Positions 14,884 to 22,417 of a DNA stretch of 64,000 nucleotides are shown one piece after another (the stretch's first letter is position 1; every line of letters begins with the position of its first letter). A model generated the notes under the pieces. The model was not told where the DNA came from. It was given only the letters and a program-made list of their open reading frames with translations, and made no database searches. This stretch comes from Ramlibacter sp. (lineage in GTDB: Bacteria > Pseudomonadota > Gammaproteobacteria > Burkholderiales > Burkholderiaceae_C), in contig JADJPY010000011.1 in assembly GCA_016713005.1 (NCBI GenBank), positions 372,001 to 436,000 on the forward strand, read 5' to 3'. The position numbers were made by a program, and so were the translations under genes.

Positions 14884-15582
14884 ATGACCACGATTCGAGA
14901 CAACCTCCAGAGTGTGAGTACCCGTATCGATGTCGCGTGCGCGGCGGCAGGCCGCGCGCCAGGATCGGTGCGCCTGCTGGCGGTGTCCAAGACGTTTGGC
15001 CCCGATGCCGTGCGCGAAGCACACGCCGCGGGGCAGCGCGCGTTTGGCGAGAACTACATCCAGGAGGCGGTGGAGAAAATGGCCGCGCTGGACGGGCTGG
15101 ACGCCGAGTGGCATTGCATCGGGCCCGTTCAGAGCAACAAGACACGCCTGGTGGCGACCCACTTTGACTGGGTGCACAGCGTGGACCGCGTCAAGGTGGC
15201 ACAGAGGCTGAGCGAGCAGCGCCCGAACGGCTTGCCGCCGCTGCAGGTGTGCCTGCAGGTCAACATGGATGCCGGCCCCAACAAGGCGGGCGTGGAGCCG
15301 GCACAGGCGGCGGACCTTGCCCGGGCGGTGGCCCTGCTTCCCCGGCTCAAGCTGCGCGGCCTGATGTCCATCCCCGAGCCGGCCAGCGACCCTGCAGCGC
15401 AACTGGCCGTTCACCGGCAGACGCGCGCGCTGTTTGATGCGCTGCGCGCCGCGGGCCTGGAGATGGACACCCTGTCCATGGGCATGACGGCCGATCTGGA
15501 GGCGGCGATCCACGCCGGCAGCACGATGGTGCGGGTGGGTACGGCCATCTTTGGTTCGCGGGCCAGGCCCGCTGCAAGCTGA
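14884..15582 (+). CDS. yggS: YggS/PROSC-family PLP-binding homeostasis protein
   Basis: 232 aa. A TIM-barrel protein that binds pyridoxal phosphate without known catalysis and buffers B6 vitamers. PLP lysine is Lys36 in LLAVSKTFGP. FGENYIQEAVEKM, WHCIGPVQSNK, and the phosphate-binding MSIPEP / SMGMTADLEAAIHAGSTMVRVGTAIFG blocks are all present. Start chosen at ATG 14884 because the family begins about there; the frame is open upstream into the pilT leader. Located beside pilT as in many Gram-negative genomes. Confidence 0.93.
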   Translation: MTTIRDNLQSVSTRIDVACAAAGRAPGSVRLLAVSKTFGPDAVREAHAAGQRAFGENYIQEAVEKMAALDGLDAEWHCIGPVQSNKTRLVATHFDWVHSVDRVKVAQRLSEQRPNGLPPLQVCLQVNMDAGPNKAGVEPAQAADLARAVALLPRLKLRGLMSIPEPASDPAAQLAVHRQTRALFDALRAAGLEMDTLSMGMTADLEAAIHAGSTMVRVGTAIFGSRARPAAS

Positions 15583-15607
15583 AGCGCCGGTCGCGACGCG
15601 TTGCGTC

Positions 15608-16174
15608 CTACTTCTTGGGCATGGCCAGCGGCCGGACATTGCCGCAATCGGCCGCCAGCCACTTCCCGTTGGCGTCGATCGCCATCTTTTCCGGGCGACC
15701 CTGCACCGTGGTGTTGACGTTCATCTTCGAGGTGTAGGCCTCGGGGCTGACAAAAGTCACCTGGCCTTCACCGCTGGACGCGGGGTTGGTGCAGACGAAC
15801 GACATCTTCATCGAGTTGCCGCTGCGCGGCTGGGTGGTGGTCTTGCAGTCGCCCTGCTGGGCGGGCACCTCGTTGCGCTCCACCATCTCCTTGGTCAGAC
15901 AGACCTTGACGGTCATGCCGCCGCCGGGGGTGGGGCCTCCCATCTTGACGCCCTGGCGCGCCATCATCTCTTCCATCATCTTGCGCTGCTCGGGTGGCAG
16001 TGCGGCCATCTGTTTCTGCGCCTGCGCCATCTGGCTCTCCATCTGGCCGCTGGCACTTTGCATCTTCGTGCTCATTTCCCAGAGGCCGGGCTTGAGCGTC
16101 TGGGCCTGCAGGGGCAGGCTGGCGAGGCAGGCGCCGGATGCGACCAGCGATGCGAGGGACAGGCAGCGTTTCAT
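15608..16174 (-). CDS. DUF3617 domain-containing secreted protein
   Basis: 188 aa. A signal peptide (cleavage near LPLQAQ) leads to LKPGLWEMSTKM, the diagnostic N-terminus of DUF3617. A Gln/Met-rich helical stretch (QMAQAQKQMAALPPEQRKMM) follows, then a beta-rich C-terminal part with Cys pairs (KVCLTKE, GDCKTTTQ, FVCTNP, ADCGNV) likely forming disulfides in the periplasm. Function unknown. It is 15 nt downstream of the DUF5672 gene on the same strand. Confidence 0.8.
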   Translation of the reverse strand: MKRCLSLASLVASGACLASLPLQAQTLKPGLWEMSTKMQSASGQMESQMAQAQKQMAALPPEQRKMMEEMMARQGVKMGGPTPGGGMTVKVCLTKEMVERNEVPAQQGDCKTTTQPRSGNSMKMSFVCTNPASSGEGQVTFVSPEAYTSKMNVNTTVQGRPEKMAIDANGKWLAADCGNVRPLAMPKK

Positions 16175-16189
16175 GGAATCCTCCGGTGT

Positions 16190-17092
16190 TCAGGTGCCCC
16201 CGCCGGAAGGCGGGCGGCCTCGCCATTTTGCGCTCAGCACCGACAGGAGCGCCATCCATGTGGCCCTGATGCAGCGCCACCACAGCCGTCGTGGTTCGGC
16301 GCCTATTTCGCCCGCCAGAAACCGGCGGGCGAGCAGGCGGTGGGTGATGAGCAGGTGGTGCAGCGCGCCCTGCCGCATGAGGCGGCGTGCCAGGTGCAGG
16401 CCCAGGTCACCACCAAGGAGCTGCGCCGGCACTGTGCGCACCAGCGCATCCACTTCGGGTGCCTGCAACACATCGGCCCAGGCGCCGATGCCGTGGAAGC
16501 CGAATGTGGTGCCGGGGTGCGGCCCGCTCTCGTAGGAAAAGCGCGTGGCCACATCCACCGGCGCAAACCTCAGGGCGTGGTCGCGCTCCAGCGCGGTGCG
16601 GTGGTCCAGGCAGATGCGGACGTCCTCCGGGTGGGGCTCGCTGGCCGGCAGGACCTGCAGGGCCTGCAGCAGGCGGCGAGAGCGCAGCGAGAAGCCGCCG
16701 TTGCCCACCATGGGCTCCCTGTCCCAATACCAGGGCGCACCGATGTAGTCGTACGACAGGAAGCCAGGCTCCCAGGCCTTGGGGTGGATCACATGGCCGT
16801 CCCACTGGGTCACCAGCACATGGCTGGTGTGAACATGGGGAAGCAATTCGCGCAGCATGTACAGGGAGTACGCCTCGATCGAAGACAGCGCGGCAATCGG
16901 GACGCGCCGCACGCCCTGCAAGTCGCGCACGGGCAGCACGGTGTCTGGTGTGGTGACCAGCACGACCTCGCCAAAGCGGATGGCCTCCATGGACCGGCGC
17001 AGCGCGCGCAGCGCCAGCGCTGGTGTGCGGGTATCCACTGCGCACAGCGTGACGTCAGGCAGCTCCAGCGGGCCGCCGGTGATCGCGACCAC
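16190..17092 (-). CDS. DUF5672 domain protein (putative glycosyltransferase-like)
   Basis: About 300 aa from a GTG at 17092 that lies 2 nt past the putR stop; upstream in-frame ATG/GTG codons would fall inside putR. Conserved blocks include SHVLVTQWDGHVIHPKAWEPGFLSYDYIGAPWYW (residues about 90-125), MVGNGGFSLRSRRLL and ending TTFGFHG, which match the DUF5672 family found near glycan genes. The QWDG Asp resembles a DxD-type nucleotide-sugar site (inference). No membrane segment except a weak hydrophobic patch near the C-terminus. Its arrangement just after putR suggests coupled translation without an obvious functional link. Confidence 0.7.
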   Translation of the reverse strand: MVAITGGPLELPDVTLCAVDTRTPALALRALRRSMEAIRFGEVVLVTTPDTVLPVRDLQGVRRVPIAALSSIEAYSLYMLRELLPHVHTSHVLVTQWDGHVIHPKAWEPGFLSYDYIGAPWYWDREPMVGNGGFSLRSRRLLQALQVLPASEPHPEDVRICLDHRTALERDHALRFAPVDVATRFSYESGPHPGTTFGFHGIGAWADVLQAPEVDALVRTVPAQLLGGDLGLHLARRLMRQGALHHLLITHRLLARRFLAGEIGAEPRRLWWRCIRATWMALLSVLSAKWRGRPPSGGGT

Positions 17093-17094
17093 GT

Positions 17095-17583
17095 TCAGGC
17101 CACGCCAGCCGGCAGGGGCAGGCGCGTGAGGTGCTTGACTTCTTCCATCACCGCATAGGTGCGGGTCTCGCGCACGCCGGGCAATTGCCACAGCACCGTG
17201 CCTGCAAAGTCCCGGTAGGCGGCCATGTCGGCCATGCGGGTCTTGAGCAGGTAGTCAAAACCGCCGGCCACCATGTGGCATTCCATGATCTCGTCGCGCA
17301 CCTGCACGGCGGCCTTGAACTGCTCGAACACATTGGGTGTGGTGCGGTCCAGCAGCACTTCGACGAACACGAGCATGCCGTGACCCAGCTTCAACGGGTT
17401 GAGCCGTGCCTCGTAGCCCAGGATGTAGCCGTCGCGCGTGAGGCGTTGCACCCGCGCCAACACGGCGGTGGGCGACAGCGCCACGGCCTCGGCCAGTTTC
17501 AGGTTGGACAGGCGCCCGTCGTGCTGCAGGGCATTCAGGATCTTGAGGTCGATCCGGTCGATTTCGGCCAGTGATTCGGTCAT
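17095..17583 (-). CDS. putR: PutR, Lrp/AsnC-family regulator of proline utilisation
   Basis: 162 aa. N-terminal winged HTH (IDRIDLKILNALQHDGRLSNLKLAEAVALSPTAVLARVQRL, residues 8-48) and a C-terminal RAM/ACT ligand-sensing domain (HMVAGGFDYLLKTRMADM). Divergent from putA, which lacks its own DNA-binding domain; in such genomes an Lrp-type PutR activates putA in response to proline (family knowledge). Start ATG 17583 gives the conserved length; the frame is open upstream through the intergenic region. Regulator of the adjacent catabolic gene by position. Confidence 0.88.
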   Translation of the reverse strand: MTESLAEIDRIDLKILNALQHDGRLSNLKLAEAVALSPTAVLARVQRLTRDGYILGYEARLNPLKLGHGMLVFVEVLLDRTTPNVFEQFKAAVQVRDEIMECHMVAGGFDYLLKTRMADMAAYRDFAGTVLWQLPGVRETRTYAVMEEVKHLTRLPLPAGVA

Positions 17584-17680
17584 TGATAGTGAATTATTCG
17601 GTTTACTGGCTGAATTTAGCGTGAAACTCACCATCGAACAACCCACCATTGGGGCATCCAGCATTTCGCAACACCCCGCC
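17584..17680. promoter_or_regulatory. putR-putA divergent control region
   Basis: 97 bp between divergent starts, locally A/T-rich (GAATTATTCGGTTTACTGGC, then TGAATTTAGCG). ATTC and GAAT arms flank the stretch at about 17594-17614, an Lrp-type degenerate dyad. Expected to hold both promoters and PutR sites. Exact boxes cannot be fixed by eye. Confidence 0.45.
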
Positions 17681-20600
17681 ATGAGCCCCACGCAACGCCT
17701 CCCCTTCCCCTACCGCCCCGAAGCCGACACCGTGAGCGACCGCCTGCACTCGCTCCAGGGCGCGCTCGACTGGGCCGCCGCCGCCCAGGCCGCCCGGCCC
17801 TGGGTGCAGGCGGTGCGCGAGAACCCGCCGCCGTTCTGGGCGATGGAGAGTCTGCTCAAGGAATACCCGATTTCCAGCGCCGAAGGCCTGGCCCTGATGC
17901 GCCTGGCCGAGGCCCTGCTGCGCGTGCCCGATGCCGAAACCGCAATTGCACTCACCGCCGACCAGCTGGGCCGCGCCGACTTTGAGGGTGCCGGTGACGG
18001 CGCGCTGGCGCGCCTGTCGTCCAGCGCGATTGCCCTGTCCAAGAAGTTCCTGCCCGACCAGGCCGACCAGACGCCTGGCCTGGTGGCCCGCCTGGGCGCG
18101 CGAGCGGTGGTGGCCGCCACCCTGCGCGCGGTGCAGCTGCTGGGCCGCCAGTTTGTGCTGGGCCAGACCATTGGCGAAGCCATGGACGAAGCGGCTGCGG
18201 CTCGGCGGCGCACCGGCAATCTCAGCTTCAGCTACGACATGCTGGGCGAGGGCGCGCGCACTGCGGCGGACGCGCAGCGCTACCTGGCCAGCTACCAGAG
18301 CGCTATCAAAACGATAGCTACTCAGGCAGATTCCACGGGGGCTGTGGCCCAAAACGACGGGATATCCATCAAGCTCAGTGCGCTCCACCCGCGCTACGAG
18401 GACGCGCAACGCGAGCGCGTGCTGGCCGAACTGGTGCCCCGCGTCTGGACGCTGTGCGAACAGGCCGCCCGCGCCAACATCAACCTGACCATTGACGCCG
18501 AGGAAGTCGAACGACTCGAAATCTCGCTGGACGTGTTCGAGGCGCTGGCGGCGCAGGTGGCGCAGGCGCATCCGCACTGGCAGGGCTTTGGCCTGGCGCT
18601 GCAGGCGTACCAGACCCGCGCCCTGGAGCTGGTTGCCCATGTGGCCGGCATCGCACGCAAGTACCGCCTGCGCTTCATGTGCCGGCTGGTCAAAGGAGCG
18701 TACTGGGACGCCGAGATCAAGCACGCGCAGGAACTGGGCATCCCCGCCTACCCGGTGTTCACCCACAAGCACCACACCGACGTGAGCTACCTGGCCTGCG
18801 CCCGTGCGCTGCTGGATGCTGGCGACGTGATCTACCCGCAGTTTGCAACGCACAACGCGGGCACGATCGCGGCGATCCTGCAGATGGCCTCCCGAACCTT
18901 TGGCCCCCACGTTCCGCCGCTGCGCGGGTCGCTGCCCCCCGAGGGGGCGCAACCCGGCTTGGGGCAGCCCGGCGCCGGGTCAGGTCCAGGATTTGAGCTG
19001 CAGCGCCTGCACGGCATGGGCGAGGGCATTTACCGCGAGGTGCTGAAGAACCCGCTGATCAACTGCCGCGTCTATGCCCCGGTGGGGCAGCACCGCGACC
19101 TGCTGGCCTACCTGGTGCGCCGTCTGCTGGAGAACGGCGCCAATTCCTCGTTTGTGCACCAGCTGGCCGATGAGTCGGTGGGCATGGACGAACTGCTGGT
19201 CTCGCCGCTGCGTCTGGACCCGCTGTCGTCATTGCCGCTGCCGCCCGACCTGTATGGCCCGTCGCGCAGGAACAGCCTGGGACTGGACCTGACCGTGCCC
19301 GCCATGCGCGCGCCGCTGCTGGCGGCCCTGGGCAGCGTGAACGTCCCCGCCCTGACTGAAGCGACACCCGCGCAAGCCGCCGCGGCAGTGGCCCGCGCGG
19401 TGGCGGCCGCTCCTGCGTGGAGCCGCACGCCGGTGGCACATCGCGCCGCCATCCTGCGCAGCGCCGCGGACGCGCTCGAAACCGACCTGCCGCGCTTTTG
19501 CGCGCTGCTGGTCAGGGAGGCCTTCAAGACCTGGGGCGACACCGTGGCCGAGGTGCGCGAGGCGGTGGACTTCCTGCGCTACTACGCCAACGAGGCCGAG
19601 CGCATCATGCGGCCTGTGGCTTTGCCGGGCCCGACCGGCGAAACCAACGAGCTGCGCCTGACGGCGCGCGGCGCCTGGGTGGCCATCAGCCCGTGGAATT
19701 TCCCGCTGGCCATCTTTGTGGGGCAGGTGGCGGCGGCGCTGGCCACCGGCAACACGGTGCTGGCCAAGCCGGCCGAGCAGACGCCCGGTGTGGCGCTGGA
19801 GGCAGTGAAGCTGTTGCACGCCGCCGGTGTGCCCGCCGACGCGCTGCAACTGCTGCACGGCCCGGGCGAGACGGTGGGGGCGGCGCTGGTGGCGGCCCCG
19901 GGCGTGGCGGGCGTGGTGTTCACCGGCTCGACCCAGGTGGCCAAACGCATACAGCGCGCGCTGGCCGACAAGGACGGCGCCATCGTGCCGCTGATCGCCG
20001 AGACCGGTGGCATCAACGCCATGCTGGTGGACAGCACCGCCCTGCCCGAGCAGGTGGTCGACGCGGTGGTGCAAAGCGCCTTCCGCTCGGCTGGCCAGCG
20101 CTGCTCGGCCCTGCGGCTGCTGTGCGTGCACGTGGCCATCGCCGACAGCGTGATTGAAATGATCCGGGGCGCGGCCAAAGAGCTGGTGACGGGTGACCCG
20201 GCGCTGATGTCCACCGACCTGGGACCGGTGATCGATGCCGGGGCGGCATCGGGCATCCGGCGCCAGCTGGACCGCCTGTTTTCAGAGGCAAAAGTGATTC
20301 TGGCCCCCGCCGATACTGATGGTAATGCTACAAATTTGATAGCGCCTCATGCTTTCGAAATTGATCGCATTGCCGACATGCGCGCCGAGATCTTCGGGCC
20401 GGTGTTGCATGTGGTGCGCTGGTCGGGCGATCCGCAGGCCGTGATCGACCAGATCAACGCCCTGGGCTACGGCCTGACGCTGGGCATCCAGACGCGCATC
20501 GACAGCCGTGCCCTGGCGCTGGCGGCACGGGCCCATGTGGGCGACGTGTACGTCAACCGCAACATGATCGGCGCCGTGGTGGGCGTGCAGCCGTTTGGAG

Positions 20601-20725
20601 GTGAGGGCCTCAGCGGCACCGGCCCCAAGGCCGGCGGCCCGAACTACCTGGTGCGCTTCTGCGCGGAGCAGACCCTGACCATCAACACCACGGCGGCCGG
20701 CGGCAACGTGGCGCTGCTGGCCTGA
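17681..20725 (+). CDS. putA: PutA, bifunctional proline dehydrogenase / P5C dehydrogenase
   Basis: 1014 aa. Oxidises proline to glutamate. The PRODH barrel spans about 80-450 (SIKLSALHPRYED, RLVKGAYWDAEIK, THNAGTIAAI, CRVYAPVGQHRDLLAYLVRRL). The aldehyde dehydrogenase domain spans about 520-1000 (SPWNFPLAIF, TGSTQVAKRI, catalytic Cys808 in SAGQRCSALR, EIFGPVLHV). There is no N-terminal ribbon-helix-helix, so regulation is left to PutR. Start ATG 17681 rather than upstream codons in putR antisense. Oddity: three in-frame segments (about 208-225, 408-435, 870-888) encoded by repeat-like DNA interrupt otherwise conserved sequence. Confidence 0.95.
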   Translation: MSPTQRLPFPYRPEADTVSDRLHSLQGALDWAAAAQAARPWVQAVRENPPPFWAMESLLKEYPISSAEGLALMRLAEALLRVPDAETAIALTADQLGRADFEGAGDGALARLSSSAIALSKKFLPDQADQTPGLVARLGARAVVAATLRAVQLLGRQFVLGQTIGEAMDEAAAARRRTGNLSFSYDMLGEGARTAADAQRYLASYQSAIKTIATQADSTGAVAQNDGISIKLSALHPRYEDAQRERVLAELVPRVWTLCEQAARANINLTIDAEEVERLEISLDVFEALAAQVAQAHPHWQGFGLALQAYQTRALELVAHVAGIARKYRLRFMCRLVKGAYWDAEIKHAQELGIPAYPVFTHKHHTDVSYLACARALLDAGDVIYPQFATHNAGTIAAILQMASRTFGPHVPPLRGSLPPEGAQPGLGQPGAGSGPGFELQRLHGMGEGIYREVLKNPLINCRVYAPVGQHRDLLAYLVRRLLENGANSSFVHQLADESVGMDELLVSPLRLDPLSSLPLPPDLYGPSRRNSLGLDLTVPAMRAPLLAALGSVNVPALTEATPAQAAAAVARAVAAAPAWSRTPVAHRAAILRSAADALETDLPRFCALLVREAFKTWGDTVAEVREAVDFLRYYANEAERIMRPVALPGPTGETNELRLTARGAWVAISPWNFPLAIFVGQVAAALATGNTVLAKPAEQTPGVALEAVKLLHAAGVPADALQLLHGPGETVGAALVAAPGVAGVVFTGSTQVAKRIQRALADKDGAIVPLIAETGGINAMLVDSTALPEQVVDAVVQSAFRSAGQRCSALRLLCVHVAIADSVIEMIRGAAKELVTGDPALMSTDLGPVIDAGAASGIRRQLDRLFSEAKVILAPADTDGNATNLIAPHAFEIDRIADMRAEIFGPVLHVVRWSGDPQAVIDQINALGYGLTLGIQTRIDSRALALAARAHVGDVYVNRNMIGAVVGVQPFGGEGLSGTGPKAGGPNYLVRFCAEQTLTINTTAAGGNVALLA
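18302..18354 (+). repeat. Dispersed repeat, copy D (inside putA)
   Basis: GCTATCAAAACGATAGC (18302-18318), spacer, then CACGGGGGCTGTGGCCCAAAA. In frame with putA, encoding residues about 208-225 (AIKTIATQADSTGAVAQ) just before the conserved SIKLSALHPRYED barrel strand. Confidence 0.75.
18906..18985 (+). repeat. GC-rich hairpin element inserted in frame in putA
   Basis: Two hairpins in a row: GCCCCC-CGA-GGGGGC (18934-18948) and the perfect palindrome CCCGGCGCCGGG (18968-18979), with CTTGGGGC between. Translated as HVPPLRGSLPPEGAQPGLGQ and onwards, a Pro/Gly-rich loop between PRODH segments TIAAILQMASRTFG and LQRLHGMGEG. Composition differs sharply from flanking PutA sequence, suggesting a second class of dispersed element. 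Confidence 0.55.
20288..20343 (-). repeat. Dispersed repeat, copy E (inside putA)
   Basis: AAAAGTGATTCTGGCCCCCG, spacer, then GCTACAAATTTGATAGC (20327-20343). Opposite orientation to the other putA copy. Encodes residues about 870-888 (KVILAPADTDGNATNLIAP) in a surface segment of the aldehyde dehydrogenase domain. Confidence 0.6.
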
Positions 20726-20754
20726 GCCTGTATGGCCGCCGGTCGGGCGTGCGA

Positions 20755-22284
20755 TCAGGCCTTCTGCGGCGCGTACCCGTCGCGCAGCTGCCGCTTGAGC
20801 ACCTTGCCGATGTCGCTGCGGGGCAGTTCGCCCAGATAGCGCACGTCGGCCAGGCGCTGCGACTTGCCCAGGCGCTCGTTGGCCCAGGCGCGCAGTGCCG
20901 CGGCATCGGGCGCATCGGCTGTGGGCACCACAAACGCCACCGGGCTTTCGCCCCATTCGGCGGACGGCACGCCCACCACGGCCACGTCGGCCACGCCGGG
21001 GTGGCCGCGCAGCACGCCCTCCAGGTCGCTGGGGTAGACGTTGAAGCCGCCAGAGATGACCATGTCCTTGCGCCGGTCCATCAGCGTGAGGAAGCCCTCG
21101 GTGTCAAACCGGCCGACGTCCCCGGTGCGGATGTAGCGGTTGCCCTCTGCGTCAAACCACTCGGCCTCGCGGGTCTTGCCGGGCTGGTTGTGATAGCCCG
21201 TCATCATCGAGACCGAGCGTCCGACCACCTCGCCCACTTCGCCGGGCGCGACCTCACGGCCGTCCTCGTCGATGAGCCGGATGTCGTGTCCCTCGGCCGG
21301 CTTGCCCACCGTGTGCAGCTTGTCGGGGAAGTTGTGCGCCTCCAGCATGCAGGTGCCGCCGCCTTCGGTCATGCCGTAGTACTCGATCAGGCCGCCGGGC
21401 CAGCGCGCCAGCACGTCGGCCTTGAGCGGGCGCAGGAAGGGCGCGCTGGTGCAGAACTTCATGACGAAGGAAGAGAGGTCGTACCGGTCAAAGTCGGGCA
21501 GGGCCATCAGGCGCTGGTACTGCACCGGCACCAGCATGGCGTGCGTGGCGCGCACCCGCTGTGCCAGCGCCAGGTATGCGGACGGGTCGAAGCGGCCCTC
21601 GGACAGCACCACGCAGCCACCCACCGACAGCGCAGGGAACACGCAGACCAGGGTGGTGTTGGAGCACAGCGAGGTGGCGATCAGCGCCACCGAATCAGGC
21701 CCGTAGCCACCGGCCGCCGCGCGCGCCACGTGCGCCCAGCGCATGGCATGGGCCTGCACGATGCCCTTGGGGGTGCCCGTGGTGCCCGACGAATAGATGA
21801 TGTTGAACGGCCACTGCGGCTGCGTATCCACCGGCTGTGGCTGCTTGCCTTCGGGTGCCAGCCAGCCCTGCCAGGACGTTGCGGTATCGACGGTGTCCAG
21901 GTCGAGGCGCCGCACACCGGAGGCGGGGATGTCCAGCCCCTTGTCGGCGAAAAGCAGCTTTGCGCCGGCGTCGGCGACCATGCCGGCCAGCTGCTGGGGC
22001 AACGCGCCCACCTGCAGCGGCGCCACCGCCACGCCCGCACGCAACGCGCCCAGGAACAGCACCGCGTAGGCCAGTGAATTGCTGCCGCACAGCGCGATGC
22101 TTTGCGTGGGTTGCACGCCGTCGCGCTGCAGGGCAGCGGCCACGCGTTCCATCAGTGCATCGAGCTCACCCCAGCTGAGGGTGCGCGCGCCCTGGCGCAA
22201 GGCCGGAGCGCCGGGGCGGGCCCGGGCGTGCTCGCGCAGCATGTCGGCGATGGCGCGAAACGGGGGCAGCGGGTTGTTGGTCAT
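20755..22284 (-). CDS. AMP-binding acyl-CoA ligase (class I adenylate-forming enzyme)
   Basis: 509 aa from the ATG at 22284. Adenylation motifs: A3 IIYSSGTTGTPKGI, A5 EYYGMTEGGG, A7 RYIRTGDVGRFD, A8 DRRKDMVISGGFNVYPSDLE and A10 Lys in RSDIGKVLKRQL. The chain activates a carboxylic acid to acyl-AMP and then the CoA thioester; the acid is not predictable. Soluble, no signal peptide. Divergent from a biotin-dependent carboxyltransferase gene (133 bp apart), suggesting the two serve one acyl-CoA pathway. Confidence 0.9.
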   Translation of the reverse strand: MTNNPLPPFRAIADMLREHARARPGAPALRQGARTLSWGELDALMERVAAALQRDGVQPTQSIALCGSNSLAYAVLFLGALRAGVAVAPLQVGALPQQLAGMVADAGAKLLFADKGLDIPASGVRRLDLDTVDTATSWQGWLAPEGKQPQPVDTQPQWPFNIIYSSGTTGTPKGIVQAHAMRWAHVARAAAGGYGPDSVALIATSLCSNTTLVCVFPALSVGGCVVLSEGRFDPSAYLALAQRVRATHAMLVPVQYQRLMALPDFDRYDLSSFVMKFCTSAPFLRPLKADVLARWPGGLIEYYGMTEGGGTCMLEAHNFPDKLHTVGKPAEGHDIRLIDEDGREVAPGEVGEVVGRSVSMMTGYHNQPGKTREAEWFDAEGNRYIRTGDVGRFDTEGFLTLMDRRKDMVISGGFNVYPSDLEGVLRGHPGVADVAVVGVPSAEWGESPVAFVVPTADAPDAAALRAWANERLGKSQRLADVRYLGELPRSDIGKVLKRQLRDGYAPQKA

Positions 22285-22417
22285 GGCGTGGATGAAAGGT
22301 GGACAGGAGGCGTTCTGCCGTCGGGCGGGGTTGTCGCCGGATTGTCGGGCAGGGCGCGCCGCCCGCTCTGTCGCAGCCATGACGCCGCGCTGTGGCGGCG
22401 TCGTACAGAATGCGGCC

